Shown: positions 10,484-20,337, counted from the stretch's first letter. The stretch is DNA of 64,000 nt from Flavobacterium sp. 20NA77.7 (GCF_031326205.1 NZ_CP133721.1:992001-1056000); one strand, 5' to 3'. Numbers and translations are program-made. The notes: generated by a model from the letters alone, not told the origin.

Positions 10484-10511
10484 AAACCTGTTCTTTCGGA
10501 CAGGTTTTTTT
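10484..10511 (+). terminator. Intrinsic terminator after yidC
   Basis: AAACCTGT (10484-10491) pairs with ACAGGTTT (10500-10507) around an 8-base loop, and the T-run extends from 10505 to 10511. Confidence 0.85.
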
Positions 10512-10589
10512 AGTACTAAATGTAAAGTTTTTATACTTTTACATAGTTAAATAAAATTAGTGAATAGTATTTTTTCAAATAAGTTTATA

Positions 10590-10650
10590 AATGAAATCGC
10601 CATTAACAACTAGTTTGCGTAAGCAAACACCTATGAAGATAGGCGATACC
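10590..10650 (+). promoter_or_regulatory. Structured leader upstream of the YwqK-like gene
   Basis: Three helices can be drawn. ATCGCC (10596-10601) pairs with GGCGAT (10642-10647). Inside it, GTTTGC-GTAA-GCAAAC forms a perfect hairpin (10613-10628). CCTAT-GAAG-ATAGG forms another (10630-10643) that shares bases 10642-10643 with the outer helix, so the two compete. No T-run follows. The block ends 34 bases before the favoured ATG at 10684. I do not recognise a known riboswitch class. Confidence 0.4.
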
Positions 10651-10683
10651 ATATGACCAATGAAAAAAAATAATTATCTACAT

Positions 10684-11442
10684 ATGAAAAAAATATATCT
10701 TTTAATAGGGATTATATGCACAGCAATAACTCAGTTACACGCCCAGGAAACGAGTAATCAATTAGATGATAAAGGATTGCGACATGGTATTTGGAAAGGG
10801 TATCATGAAGGTTCGAAACGTTTGCGTTATGAAGGCACATTTGAGCATGGTAAAGAAAAAGGAATTTTTAAATATTATGACGATACTAAAGCGGCCTCTC
10901 TAATTGCTACTCGGGATTTCTCGAAAGGAGATGGTTCTTGCTATATTACTTTTTTTGATCAAAAAGGATTTAAAGTAAGTGAAGGTTTACTTGTAAATAA
11001 AGTTTATGAAGGCGAATGGAAGTATTACCATAGAGAATCAAAAGAGTTAATGACGCAAGAGTTCTATAACTCAGGAAAACTTTCTGGTTGGCGAAAAGTG
11101 TTTTTTAAAAACACAAAACTAGCTGAAGAAGTTTTTTATACAGAAGGTAAAAAAAATGGACTTGCAAAAATATATTCTGAAGCAGGAAATCTTATAGAAG
11201 CATTAACATATAAAAATGATCTTTTAGAAGGAACAGCAACTTATTATGATGGACAAGGCATTAAACTATATGAAGGGCAATATAAAAAAGGCGTGAGGGT
11301 AGGAATGTGGAAATTTTATGAAAATGATAAGGTGCTTAAAGAAGTGAAAGCCCGAAATTTTTCTAAAGAGTTAATCAAATTTGAAGAAAAGCGAATGAAA
11401 GTAATAGAAAAAGCCACTAAAAACATAGAAAAAAAAGAATAA
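10684..11442 (+). CDS. YwqK/MORN-like repeat protein, secreted
   Basis: The favoured start is the second in-frame ATG at 10684, because it gives a clean signal peptide ([21 protein letters not shown] is preceded by eight non-hydrophobic residues from the ATG at 10660). The mature part consists of repeated units such as [40 protein letters not shown] and [12 protein letters not shown]. This is the pattern of MORN-like repeats in the YwqK family. Databases label these 'toxin-antitoxin system YwqK family antitoxin', but no toxin is adjacent and export argues against a classical antitoxin role. The stop overlaps the mnmA start by one base. Confidence 0.75.
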   Translation: MKKIYLLIGIICTAITQLHAQETSNQLDDKGLRHGIWKGYHEGSKRLRYEGTFEHGKEKGIFKYYDDTKAASLIATRDFSKGDGSCYITFFDQKGFKVSEGLLVNKVYEGEWKYYHRESKELMTQEFYNSGKLSGWRKVFFKNTKLAEEVFYTEGKKNGLAKIYSEAGNLIEALTYKNDLLEGTATYYDGQGIKLYEGQYKKGVRVGMWKFYENDKVLKEVKARNFSKELIKFEEKRMKVIEKATKNIEKKE

Positions 11443-12629
11443 TGAAGCGAGTAGTAGTAGGACTTTCTGGGGGAGTAGATTCCAGTGTAGCAGCTTATTT
11501 GTTGAAAGAGCAGGGATATGAAGTCATTGGCCTTTTTATGAAAAATTGGCACGATGATTCTGTTACTATTTCAAATGAATGCCCATGGCTTGAAGATAGT
11601 AATGACGCCCTTTTAGTTGCTGAAAAATTAGGTATTCCTTTTCAAACCGTTGACCTTTCAGAACAGTACAAAGAACGTATTGTGGATTATATGTTTAATG
11701 AATATGAAAAAGGTCGCACACCTAATCCTGATGTACTATGCAATAGAGAAATAAAGTTTGATGTTTTTATGAAAATAGCTTTATCTCTAGGAGCTGATTA
11801 TGTAGCTACGGGACATTATTGCAGAAAAAACACATTGCAACTTGAAGGTCAAGAAATACACCAATTACTTGCGGGAAAAGATATAAATAAAGACCAATCG
11901 TATTTTTTGTGTCAATTGTCTCAACAGCAATTAGCAAAAGCATTATTTCCAATAGGTGAATTAACGAAACCAGAAGTAAGAGAAATTGCAGCAAAAGCAG
12001 ATTTAATTACAGCTAAAAAGAAAGACTCACAAGGATTATGTTTTATTGGTAAAGTTAGATTACCCGAATTTTTACAACAAAAATTGCAGCCTAAAGAAGG
12101 ATTAATTATAGAGATTCCTGAAAACGCAGCTATTTATCAAGAACCTCAACCTGTACATGCTAATTTTGAAGCCCAATTAGCTTACGAATCTGCAAACAAA
12201 ATATATGCAGAAACATTGGGAATTGTTAAAGCAAAACATCAAGGTGCACAGTATTTTACTAAAGGCCAACGTAAAGGTTTAAATGTAGGAGGTACTAAAG
12301 AACCTTTATTTGTCATTGAAACAGATGTTGAAAAGAATATAATTTACACGGGACAGGGTAGTCAACATCCAGGTTTATTTAAACAAACATTATTCATTTC
12401 AAATGATGAAGTTCATTGGGTAAGAGAAGATTTAAGATTAGCTTCACATCAAAGTCGTGTTGTAAAAGCAAGAATAAGATACCGTCAAACTTTGCAACCA
12501 GCTACTTTATATCAATTTGAGAAAGGAATGTATGTAAGATTTGACGAGCCACAATCGGCTATAACTGAAGGTCAGTTTGTTGTATGGTATGAAAATGAAG
12601 AACTACTAGGTAGTGGCGTTATTTCTTAA
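11442..12629 (+). CDS. mnmA: tRNA 2-thiouridylase MnmA
   Basis: MnmA thiolates U34 of tRNA-Lys, -Glu and -Gln. The PP-loop SGGVDSS lies at residues 9-15. Catalytic Cys100 ([10 protein letters not shown]) and Cys200 (SQGLCFIGK) are both present, as needed for the persulfide mechanism. The C-terminal barrel contains [10 protein letters not shown] and a late ARIRYRQ segment. The length of 395 residues is close to the family norm with a modest insertion. The ATG overlaps the stop of the YwqK-like gene by one base, so expression is likely coupled to that gene. Confidence 0.95.
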   Translation: MKRVVVGLSGGVDSSVAAYLLKEQGYEVIGLFMKNWHDDSVTISNECPWLEDSNDALLVAEKLGIPFQTVDLSEQYKERIVDYMFNEYEKGRTPNPDVLCNREIKFDVFMKIALSLGADYVATGHYCRKNTLQLEGQEIHQLLAGKDINKDQSYFLCQLSQQQLAKALFPIGELTKPEVREIAAKADLITAKKKDSQGLCFIGKVRLPEFLQQKLQPKEGLIIEIPENAAIYQEPQPVHANFEAQLAYESANKIYAETLGIVKAKHQGAQYFTKGQRKGLNVGGTKEPLFVIETDVEKNIIYTGQGSQHPGLFKQTLFISNDEVHWVREDLRLASHQSRVVKARIRYRQTLQPATLYQFEKGMYVRFDEPQSAITEGQFVVWYENEELLGSGVIS

Positions 12630-12636
12630 AATTCCC

Positions 12637-12644
12637 TATATTTG
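12637..12644 (+). promoter_or_regulatory. Possible internal promoter (-7 element) before the subtilase gene
   Basis: TATATTTG at 12637-12644 fits TAnnTTTG and lies 15 bases before the ATG at 12660. It could allow transcription of the downstream run independently of mnmA. No matching upstream TTG was found. Confidence 0.3.
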
Positions 12645-12659
12645 ATAAAAATTGACACT

Positions 12660-14279
12660 ATGAAGAAAAATTATTTTTTAGTATTCATTTTTATATTTCA
12701 ATTCAGTTTTTCTCAAATTGAAGATGCTTGGGTATATTTTAATGATAAACCGAGTGCAAATTCATTTTTAGGAAATCCTCTATCTATGCTAACCCAAAGA
12801 GCATTAGATAGAAGAGCAGCTCAAAATATTTCTTTAGATATTACAGATGTTCCTGTAGAACAATCTTACATTACACAAATAACAGCTGTTCCAGGAATTA
12901 CTGTAATGGCTAAATCAAAATGGCTAAATGCTCTTCATATACGTGGGACTCAAGCTTCTATTCAGTCGTTAACAAATTTGACTTTTGTTTCACATGTGCG
13001 ATATGCAAATCATGCTTTAAATCCTACCGGCCGAGTTGTTTCAGCTCAAAATAATAGTTCAAGTGCAAAAAACTGGAATGTACAAGTAAATTACAACTAC
13101 GGAACATCAGCTAATCAAATAGAAATGCTAAATGGTCATTTATTGCACCAACAAAATTATACTGGCCAAGGTAAAATAATCGCAATATTAGATTCGGGAT
13201 TTACTGGCGTTGATACTGCTGCGCCTTTCCAAAGTTTGCTTACAAATAATCAAATTTTAGGAGGATATAATTTTCCAGATGCCAATTCAAATTATTTTAC
13301 ACGTCATAATCATGGTACTATGGTGCTTTCCTGTATGGGAGGAAATGTAAACGGACAGCTAGTAGGTACAGCACCTGATGCTAACTATTATTTATTTATT
13401 ACAGAAGATGTAAATTCAGAAAATCCAGTGGAAGAATCCTATTGGGTAGAAGCTGCAGAATTAGCCGATTATTATGGTGCAGATGTTATTAATTCATCAT
13501 TAGGTTATTTTGAATATGATAATCCAAACTATTCCTATCAATATGCAGACATGACAGGAATAAAAACATTTGCAGCCAGAGGAGCTAATATGGCTTTTCA
13601 AAAAGGTATAGTAGTTGTTATAAGCGCAGGTAATTCTGGTGCTACATCAAATCCTCATATAGGTACACCTGCAGATGCTATAGGTGTCTTAACGATTGGC
13701 GCTGTAGATAGTAACGAAGCCTATGCTTATTTTAGTTCCATAGGGCCATCTTATGATAATAGGGTAAAACCAGATGTGTGTGCAAAAGGTTTAAATGCAA
13801 CTATTAGTACAACTACGGGTTCTATAGTAACGGGAAGTGGAACTTCATTTTCAAGCCCCATTATGGCTGGAATGGTAGCGTCTTTTTGGTCAGCTGTTCC
13901 TAACTTAACAGCAGCTCAAGTGGTTCAGTTTGTTAAGCAATCAGCAGATCAATATAATAGCCCAACACCTCAAAAAGGCTACGGTATTCCAGATTTTCAA
14001 TTGGCCTTAAACAATGCTATGAATATGGAAATAATAGAAATTTCAAATGATTTTTATATTTACCCAAATCCAACAACTGACTTAGTTTTCTTTCATATCG
14101 AAGACGCTTCTGATAAAGGAACAATTTCTGTTTATAATGTAATGGGACAATTAATTTCTATTAAAGAATTTGAAAGGTCTTATAATGCATTTATTGATGT
14201 GGAAGATTTTAAAACAGGGGTTTATTATTATACATTAGATGCAAAAAAATCCCATAAAGGAAAAATAATTAAAAAATAG
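12660..14279 (+). CDS. S8 family (subtilisin-like) serine protease with T9SS C-terminal sorting domain
   Basis: The chosen start is ATG 12660, which begins a normal signal peptide ending in FSFSQ; the upstream TTG at 12642 would add six polar residues. Numbering from this ATG, the catalytic triad is Asp178 (ILDSG), His218 (NHGTMV) and Ser396 (GTSFSSP), with the oxyanion Asn at 325 (SAGNSG). The last 75 or so residues form a type A T9SS sorting domain: IYPNPTTD, ISVYNVMGQLI, FKTGVYYY, then KGKIIKK. The protease is therefore predicted to cross the outer membrane by type IX secretion and be released or anchored on the cell surface. Substrate unknown. Confidence 0.92.
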   Translation: MKKNYFLVFIFIFQFSFSQIEDAWVYFNDKPSANSFLGNPLSMLTQRALDRRAAQNISLDITDVPVEQSYITQITAVPGITVMAKSKWLNALHIRGTQASIQSLTNLTFVSHVRYANHALNPTGRVVSAQNNSSSAKNWNVQVNYNYGTSANQIEMLNGHLLHQQNYTGQGKIIAILDSGFTGVDTAAPFQSLLTNNQILGGYNFPDANSNYFTRHNHGTMVLSCMGGNVNGQLVGTAPDANYYLFITEDVNSENPVEESYWVEAAELADYYGADVINSSLGYFEYDNPNYSYQYADMTGIKTFAARGANMAFQKGIVVVISAGNSGATSNPHIGTPADAIGVLTIGAVDSNEAYAYFSSIGPSYDNRVKPDVCAKGLNATISTTTGSIVTGSGTSFSSPIMAGMVASFWSAVPNLTAAQVVQFVKQSADQYNSPTPQKGYGIPDFQLALNNAMNMEIIEISNDFYIYPNPTTDLVFFHIEDASDKGTISVYNVMGQLISIKEFERSYNAFIDVEDFKTGVYYYTLDAKKSHKGKIIKK

Positions 14280-15223
14280 TGAATAGAATAACTCAATTAT
14301 TTGGAATAAAATACCCTATCATTCAGGGAGGAATGATTTGGAATAGCGGTTACAAATTAGCAAGTGCTGTAAGTAATGCAGGTGGGTTAGGATTAATAGG
14401 AGCAGGGTCTATGTATCCAGATGTCTTACGTGAGCACATACAAAAATGTAAAAAAGCAACTAATAAACCATTTGGGGTTAATGTTCCGATGCTATATCCA
14501 AATGTGGAAGAAGTAATGCAAATACTCGTAGAGGAACAAGTTAAAATCGTATTTACTTCCGCAGGAAATCCAAAGACTTGGACACCTTTTCTTAAAGAGC
14601 ATGGCATTACAGTTGTACATGTGGTAAGTAGCTCAAAATTTGCTTTAAAAGCACAAGAAGCTGGAGTAGATGCTGTTGTTGCCGAAGGGTTTGAAGCAGG
14701 AGGTCATAATGGAAGAGAAGAAACAACAACATTGACTTTAATTCCTATGGTAAAAGAGAATATTGAAATACCCTTAATTGCAGCAGGAGGAATTGCAACA
14801 GGAAGAGGTATGTTGGCTGCAATGATTTTAGGTGCCGACGGGGTACAAATGGGAAGTCGTTTTGCAGCTTCAACAGAGTCAAGTGCTCACGAGGCATTTA
14901 AAAAAACAATAATTGAGACGAATGAAGGAGATACGTTAGTTACATTAAAAGAATTGGCACCCGTGCGATTGATAAAAAATAAATTTTTCAATGATGTGCA
15001 AAATGCCTATGCTAATTGTGCATCTATAGAAGATTTAAAACACTTATTAGGAAGGGCAAGAGCCAAAAAAGGAATGTTTGAAGGTGATTTAGTGGAAGGC
15101 GAGCTTGAAATAGGTCAAATTGCGGGACTTATTCATGACATACAACCTGTAGCGGTCTTAATAGAAAATATTATGGCTGAATTTGAATTAGCCAAAGCTT
15201 CAATACATAATTATAATTTTTAA
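14279..15223 (+). CDS. Nitronate monooxygenase-like flavoprotein (NMO/2-nitropropane dioxygenase family)
   Basis: The protein starts with GTG, which overlaps the TAG stop of the subtilase gene by one base; the N-terminus NRITQLFGIKYPIIQGGM is the normal family beginning. The FMN-binding TIM-barrel motifs are visible: IIQGGM near residue 14, VVAEGFEAGGHNG near 133-145 (catalytic-His region of NMO), IAAGGIATGRG near 165-175 and GADGVQMGSRF near 184-194. The superfamily also includes the enoyl-ACP reductase FabK, and from sequence alone I cannot separate nitronate oxidation from a FabK-like or other role. Cytosolic; part of a long operon-like run. Confidence 0.8.
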   Translation: MNRITQLFGIKYPIIQGGMIWNSGYKLASAVSNAGGLGLIGAGSMYPDVLREHIQKCKKATNKPFGVNVPMLYPNVEEVMQILVEEQVKIVFTSAGNPKTWTPFLKEHGITVVHVVSSSKFALKAQEAGVDAVVAEGFEAGGHNGREETTTLTLIPMVKENIEIPLIAAGGIATGRGMLAAMILGADGVQMGSRFAASTESSAHEAFKKTIIETNEGDTLVTLKELAPVRLIKNKFFNDVQNAYANCASIEDLKHLLGRARAKKGMFEGDLVEGELEIGQIAGLIHDIQPVAVLIENIMAEFELAKASIHNYNF

Positions 15224-15237
15224 TTTTAATGACACCA

Positions 15238-15648
15238 ATGAAAAAAATAATTTTAGCCTTATTTGTGATTTTTCTTTCACAAGTTGCAGTTGCTCAGACT
15301 TATAAATTCAAAACTACAGGTTTTTCTGTTTCAGAGAAAACTAAAAAAGGTTGGTCAGAATGGACTAAAACTCAACCGACAGAATTATTCATTAATTTAG
15401 ATAGAGACAAGAATCGTTTTGTTGTTTATTCTGAAATTATTCAACTGTATAATATTTATAAATATGAAGATAGAGTTGAAACAGCAACTGGTTTTTCAAA
15501 TAAATATTATTGTGTAGATAATGAAGGATTAGATACAGTAATTACAGTCGTTACTCCCAAAGAAAAAGCAACTTTAAAGCAAATTTACATTGCTAATGAT
15601 GAAATGATGATTCAGTATGATTTAATTTATTTAGGCGAAAACAAATAA
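15238..15648 (+). CDS. Small secreted protein of unknown function
   Basis: The protein has a signal peptide (MKKIILALFVIFLSQVAVAQ) and a mature part of about 115 residues with alternating strands and no family motif that I recognise. Two starts are possible, ATG 15229 and ATG 15238; the second gives the more typical MKK beginning, but the first sits only five bases after the upstream stop. It lies between the NMO-like gene and pabB and is presumably co-transcribed. Periplasmic location is inferred from the signal peptide. Confidence 0.65.
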   Translation: MKKIILALFVIFLSQVAVAQTYKFKTTGFSVSEKTKKGWSEWTKTQPTELFINLDRDKNRFVVYSEIIQLYNIYKYEDRVETATGFSNKYYCVDNEGLDTVITVVTPKEKATLKQIYIANDEMMIQYDLIYLGENK

Positions 15649-15651
15649 AAA

Positions 15652-16953
15652 TTGCGTTATTCTGTTTCAAAATATATTCAAAATGTAGCTGTTTTCAAAA
15701 AACAACTTATGCATTGGGCAAATCAATTTGATACATGCATCTGTTTAGATAGTAATAGAGAACAAAATTTAAACCAGTTGTATGCTTCATATGATTTGGT
15801 AGTTGCAGTAGATGCATTTACGTCTATTCAAACCGATTATGAAAAAGCATTTGAAGAATTGCATATTTATCAATCCATAACAAAAGATTGGTTGTTTGGT
15901 TATCTTTCCTATGATTTAAAAAATGATATTGAAGAACTCGCTTCAACAAATTTTGACGGTTTACAATTTCCCGAATTGTTTTTCTTTCAACCTAAGAAAA
16001 TTTTTTTAGTAAAAGGAAATGAGGTAGAAATGTTGTATTTAAATATGTGCGATGATGAATTAGAATCGGATTTTGAAGAGATTTCAAATTTTCAGACTGA
16101 TTCATTAATGGATAAAAATAATACATCTTTAGAAATTAAACCTCGAATTTCTAAAGATGTCTATCTAGAGAAAACGGCTAAAATGCTACAATACATTCAA
16201 GAAGGTAAGGTGTATGAGGCTAATTATTGTATGGAATTTTATGCTGAAAAGGCTACCATTAATCCATTAGCGGTGTATTATAAATTAAATGAAATTTCTT
16301 TTCCTCCATTTGCAGTATATTTTAAGAAGCATCAGCATTTTGTAGCTTCTGCTTCGCCCGAACGTTATGTAAAGAAAAAAGGAACTAAAATTATATCTCA
16401 ACCTATAAAAGGAACGGCCAAAAGAAGTACAAATGTCGAAGAAGACGAACGCTTAAAAGAAAATTTAAGTAAGAATAGTAAAGAATGTTCAGAAAACATA
16501 ATGATTGTTGATTTAGTGCGAAACGATTTGTCACAAACCGCTACAAAAGGTAGTGTCGTAGTTGAAGAGCTTTGTAAGGTATTTACATACAAACAAGTCC
16601 ATCAAATGATTTCAACAATCGTTTCAGAAGTGAGTTCGCAAACCGCACCCGTAGAAATTTTACGCACAACCTTTCCAATGGGTAGCATGACAGGGGCTCC
16701 AAAAATTGCCGCAATGCAGTTTATAGAGGAATTAGAAGAAAATAAAAGAGGTTTGTACAGTGGAGCCATTGGCTATTTTACACCAAAAGGAAACTTTGAT
16801 TTTAATGTGGTAATTCGAAGTATTTTGTACAATGCTAACAATCAGTATTTATCGTTTTCTGTTGGGAGTGCTATAACTTCTCAGGCTATTCCAGAAATGG
16901 AGTATGAAGAATGTATGCTTAAAGCTAAGGCATTATTTGAAGTTTTAAATTAA
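15652..16953 (+). CDS. pabB: Aminodeoxychorismate synthase component I
   Basis: PabB converts chorismate and ammonia to aminodeoxychorismate for folate synthesis. The chorismate-binding domain shows PASPERYV-like sequence (ASPERY), then PIKGT at residues 251-255. The lysine there (Lys253) is diagnostic of PabB, since anthranilate synthase TrpE has PIAGT instead. Later signatures are MIVDLVRNDL, GSMTGAPKIAAM and GAIGYFTPKGNFDFNVVIR. The start is TTG at 15652: the next in-frame ATG, 19 codons on, would remove part of the conserved N-terminus. It sits four bases before tilS. The glutamine amidotransferase partner PabA is not in the window. Confidence 0.9.
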   Translation: MRYSVSKYIQNVAVFKKQLMHWANQFDTCICLDSNREQNLNQLYASYDLVVAVDAFTSIQTDYEKAFEELHIYQSITKDWLFGYLSYDLKNDIEELASTNFDGLQFPELFFFQPKKIFLVKGNEVEMLYLNMCDDELESDFEEISNFQTDSLMDKNNTSLEIKPRISKDVYLEKTAKMLQYIQEGKVYEANYCMEFYAEKATINPLAVYYKLNEISFPPFAVYFKKHQHFVASASPERYVKKKGTKIISQPIKGTAKRSTNVEEDERLKENLSKNSKECSENIMIVDLVRNDLSQTATKGSVVVEELCKVFTYKQVHQMISTIVSEVSSQTAPVEILRTTFPMGSMTGAPKIAAMQFIEELEENKRGLYSGAIGYFTPKGNFDFNVVIRSILYNANNQYLSFSVGSAITSQAIPEMEYEECMLKAKALFEVLN

Positions 16954-16957
16954 TAAC

Positions 16958-18277
16958 ATGATAAACGCTGTACATAAACATATCAAATCTAATCTGCCTT
17001 TTTTAATGAAAAGTAAATTGTTACTGGCTGTAAGTGGAGGGTTAGACAGTATGGTTTTGTTAGCTATCATGCAGCAGTTAAAATTGAATATAAGTGTAGC
17101 ACATTGTAATTTTAGTTTAAGAGGAGAAGAGAGCGATGCAGATGAAGAATTCGTAAAACATCAAGCAAATAGTCTAAAAATAGCTTGTTTTAGTAAACGG
17201 TTTGACACTGAAAAGTATGCCCATACAACTAAAAAATCTATACAAGTAGCAGCGCGTGAGTTACGTTATCAATGGTTTCAAGAACTTGCTTTAAAACATG
17301 GATATGATTTTGTTTTAACGGCTCATCATTTAGATGATCAAGTGGAAACTTTTTTGATTAACTTTACTCGAGGTACAGGTTTAGAGGGTTTAACAGGGAT
17401 AAATGAAGTAAATGGTATTGTTGTAAGGCCCCTTTTGCCTTATTCTAGAGAAGAATTAACGGCTTATGCTATTCATAATGCTATTTCTTGGAGAGAAGAC
17501 AGTAGTAATTCATCAGATAAATACCTTAGGAATAGAGTAAGGCATCAAGTAATTCCAATTTTAAAAGAACTAAATCCTAGCTTTTTAAACGCATTTAAAC
17601 AAACCATTTCACATTTAAGAGAAGCCGAAAATGCAATCGATAAAATTTCAAGTTTTTATTTCGATAAAGCTATAAAAAATACAGAAAATCAGTTAATTAT
17701 AAATATTTTAGAATTAAAAAAAATACCAAATTATTCTTTTTATTTGTACCAATGGTTAAAAAAATATGGTTTTAAAGCTTGGAACGATATTGCAGAATTA
17801 GTAGAAGCTCAATCAGGAAAACAAATTTTTTCCTCCACACATGTGTTGCTGAAAAATAGAACCGAATTAATTGTTGCTAGAATAGAGCCATCAAGTTCTG
17901 AAACGTATGCTATAAATACCATTGATTCAAGTGTGAATTTTCCGTTAAAATTAGTCTTGTGTAACCAAAGTAACATACCTACATTAGATAAGAACACTAT
18001 ATTTGTAAATGCAGACGTACTTCAATTTCCTTTAACAATTAGAAAGTGGGAAGAAGGAGATTATTTTTATCCTTCAGGAATGCAAGGAAAAAAGAAAGTA
18101 AGTAAGTATTTTAAAGATGAAAAGTTATCCTTGTTTGAAAAACAATCTATTTGGATTTTAGAGAGTAATAGTCAAATAGTATGGATAATTGGTCACAGAG
18201 CAGATGCACGATTTATGTCAAAAAATGAAACTATAAATACAATTAAAATAACCTATAATAATGAGAAAAGTATTTAG
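16958..18277 (+). CDS. tilS: tRNA(Ile)-lysidine synthase TilS
   Basis: TilS attaches lysine to C34 of the tRNA-Ile with anticodon CAU, converting it to read AUA; this matters in an AT-rich genome. The PP-loop SGGLDS is at residues 26-31, followed by AHCNFSLRGEESD and the TAHHLDDQVETFLI motif. The C-terminal TilS domain includes RKWEEGDYFYPSGMQGKKKVSKYFKDEK, here shown by its typical RKWxxGD start. The length of 439 residues is usual. The gene starts four bases after pabB and overlaps dsbD by 17 bases. Confidence 0.95.
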   Translation: MINAVHKHIKSNLPFLMKSKLLLAVSGGLDSMVLLAIMQQLKLNISVAHCNFSLRGEESDADEEFVKHQANSLKIACFSKRFDTEKYAHTTKKSIQVAARELRYQWFQELALKHGYDFVLTAHHLDDQVETFLINFTRGTGLEGLTGINEVNGIVVRPLLPYSREELTAYAIHNAISWREDSSNSSDKYLRNRVRHQVIPILKELNPSFLNAFKQTISHLREAENAIDKISSFYFDKAIKNTENQLIINILELKKIPNYSFYLYQWLKKYGFKAWNDIAELVEAQSGKQIFSSTHVLLKNRTELIVARIEPSSSETYAINTIDSSVNFPLKLVLCNQSNIPTLDKNTIFVNADVLQFPLTIRKWEEGDYFYPSGMQGKKKVSKYFKDEKLSLFEKQSIWILESNSQIVWIIGHRADARFMSKNETINTIKITYNNEKSI

Positions 18278-20261
18278 TATAATAGCCTTAGTAGTTGTTT
18301 TATTTGGAACAGCCCAAATTGTAGAGCCAGTAAAATGGTCTGCAAAAGTAGTCAAACTATCAGAAAGTGAATTTGACTTAATTACATCTGCAACAATTGA
18401 GGAGGGTTGGCATTTATACTCACAATTCACACCTGATGGTGGCGCAAGACCGTTGATTTTTAATTATAAAAATCAGAAAGGAAATTATCAATTAATCGGA
18501 AAAACAAAAGAAAGTAAATACAAAAAGACCTTTAATGAGATATTTGAAATTGATGAGTATTATTTTATAGGTTCTGCAACATTTACACAACGTATAAAAG
18601 TTATAAATACGAAATTAAAAAATATTGTTGTTTTTGCAGAAGGTCAAGCTTGTATAGAAGGTAAATGTGTACCTACAGAAACTAATTTACAATTTTCATT
18701 ACCTATAGAGGCAACAAATACAGTTGCTACTACTGAAACAGTAGTTCCAGATTCTAGTACTTCCACTTCTAATCAACGTATTGAAGTAAAATCAACAAAA
18801 AAAACAGCTACTAATCAGTCGCATACACCTGAGAAAAATAAAAGTTTATGGACAATTTTTATTTTGTCTTTATTAGGAGGATTTGCAGCTATTTTGATGC
18901 CTTGTATTTTTCCAATGATTCCTATGACGGTAAGCTTTTTTACAAAACAAAGTAAATCAAGAGCTGAAGGTATAAGAAATGCTATATTATATGGTTTATC
19001 TATTATACTCATCTATGTCCTACTTGGTTCTGTAATTACAGCTGTTTTTGGTCCAGAAGCATTAAATGAATTGTCGACTAGCGCTACATTTAATATTATT
19101 TTCTTTGGGCTTTTAGTTGTTTTTGCCTTATCTTTTTTAGGTGCTTTTGAAATTGTTTTACCTAGTTCATGGGCTACAAGAATTGACTCTAAAGCGGACA
19201 AAGGGGGAATAATAGGTATTGTTTTCATGGCGTTAGCCTTAGCTGTTGTTTCGTTTTCTTGTACAGGACCTATTGTAGGGACGTTATTAGTTGAATCTTC
19301 TAGAAATGGAGGGATGGCACCTATAGTAGGAATGTTTGGTTTTTCATTAGCCATTGCATTGCCATTTATGTTGTTTGCTATGTTTCCAGGATGGTTAAAT
19401 TCAATGCCAAAATCGGGTGGATGGCTAAATACCGTAAAAGTTTCATTAGGTTTCTTAGAGTTAGCCTTTGCGTTTAAATTTTTATCAAATGCCGATTTAG
19501 CCTATCAAAAACATTGGCTAGAAAGAGAATTGTTTATCGCCATTTGGATTGCTATTTTTACCGCTTGGGCCTTGTATTTATTTGGAAAATATATGTTACC
19601 GCACGATTATGAAAAAGCAGATAAAATAGGGGTAGGAAGACTAACGATGGCCATAATTGTAACAGCTTTTACAGTTTACATGATACCAGGATTATGGGGA
19701 GCACCTTTAAAAATTTTAAGTGGCTTAACTCCTCCTTCAACATACAGTGAAATCCCACAAGGCATCAATGGTACTACTCAAAATACTTCAAAATCAGATT
19801 TACCTGAACATGCGCATCTAGGACCTCATGGAATCATTGCCTTTGAAGATTATGAAGAAGGATTAGCCTATGCCCAAAAAGTAAACAAACCTATTTTGTT
19901 AGATTTTACGGGAGATAATTGTGCAAATTGCAGATTAATGGAAGATAAAGTTTGGTCAAAGCCTGAAATTTTACCGCTAATTAAAAATGAATTAGTTCTA
20001 ATTTCATTGTATTGTGACAGAAAAGTTCATTTACCAAAAGATAAGCAATACATTTCTAAAACTACTGGAAAAGAAGTTATTACAATAGGTAATAAATGGA
20101 CTGATTTTCAAATTACAAGGTATGCTAGTAATGCCCAACCTTTATATGTAATTTTAAATGCTAAAGGTGAAGATGTGTCAAAACCAATTGCTTATACTAC
20201 TGATGTTCAAGAATATAAAAAATGGTTGGAAGACGGAATTACCTTAGCTAATAAAAAATAG
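18261..20261 (+). CDS. dsbD: Thiol:disulfide interchange protein DsbD-like
   Basis: DsbD moves electrons from cytosolic thioredoxin across the inner membrane to periplasmic disulfide isomerases. All three modules are present with their cysteine pairs. The N-terminal periplasmic domain has Cys131 and Cys136 (ACIEGKCVP). The eight-helix membrane domain has Cys215 (LMPCIFPMIP) and Cys334 (SFSCTGPIVG). The C-terminal thioredoxin-like domain has CANC at 554-557. A signal peptide spans residues 1 to about 19. Size (666 residues) and order match the family. The start overlaps the tilS stop by 17 bases, and a strong bidirectional terminator ends the run. Confidence 0.93.
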   Translation: MRKVFSIIALVVVLFGTAQIVEPVKWSAKVVKLSESEFDLITSATIEEGWHLYSQFTPDGGARPLIFNYKNQKGNYQLIGKTKESKYKKTFNEIFEIDEYYFIGSATFTQRIKVINTKLKNIVVFAEGQACIEGKCVPTETNLQFSLPIEATNTVATTETVVPDSSTSTSNQRIEVKSTKKTATNQSHTPEKNKSLWTIFILSLLGGFAAILMPCIFPMIPMTVSFFTKQSKSRAEGIRNAILYGLSIILIYVLLGSVITAVFGPEALNELSTSATFNIIFFGLLVVFALSFLGAFEIVLPSSWATRIDSKADKGGIIGIVFMALALAVVSFSCTGPIVGTLLVESSRNGGMAPIVGMFGFSLAIALPFMLFAMFPGWLNSMPKSGGWLNTVKVSLGFLELAFAFKFLSNADLAYQKHWLERELFIAIWIAIFTAWALYLFGKYMLPHDYEKADKIGVGRLTMAIIVTAFTVYMIPGLWGAPLKILSGLTPPSTYSEIPQGINGTTQNTSKSDLPEHAHLGPHGIIAFEDYEEGLAYAQKVNKPILLDFTGDNCANCRLMEDKVWSKPEILPLIKNELVLISLYCDRKVHLPKDKQYISKTTGKEVITIGNKWTDFQITRYASNAQPLYVILNAKGEDVSKPIAYTTDVQEYKKWLEDGITLANKK

Positions 20262-20279
20262 ATTTTTAAATTGAAATTA

Positions 20280-20314
20280 AAAAGACCTAACAATAATTTA
20301 CTGTTAGGTCTTTT
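20280..20314. terminator. Bidirectional terminator between dsbD and the TPR gene
   Basis: AAAAGACCTAACA (20280-20292) pairs perfectly with TGTTAGGTCTTTT (20302-20314) around a 9-base loop. A/T tails on both sides suit termination of dsbD from the left and of the convergent TPR gene from the right. Confidence 0.9.
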
Positions 20315-20337
20315 CTTTAATCTTCATCTTCTATTTT

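Noticed and set aside
10684..11442. YwqK-like gene as part of a toxin-antitoxin system
   Set aside because: The family label mentions antitoxin, but the protein has a signal peptide, no toxin-like gene is adjacent, and the neighbour is the housekeeping gene mnmA.
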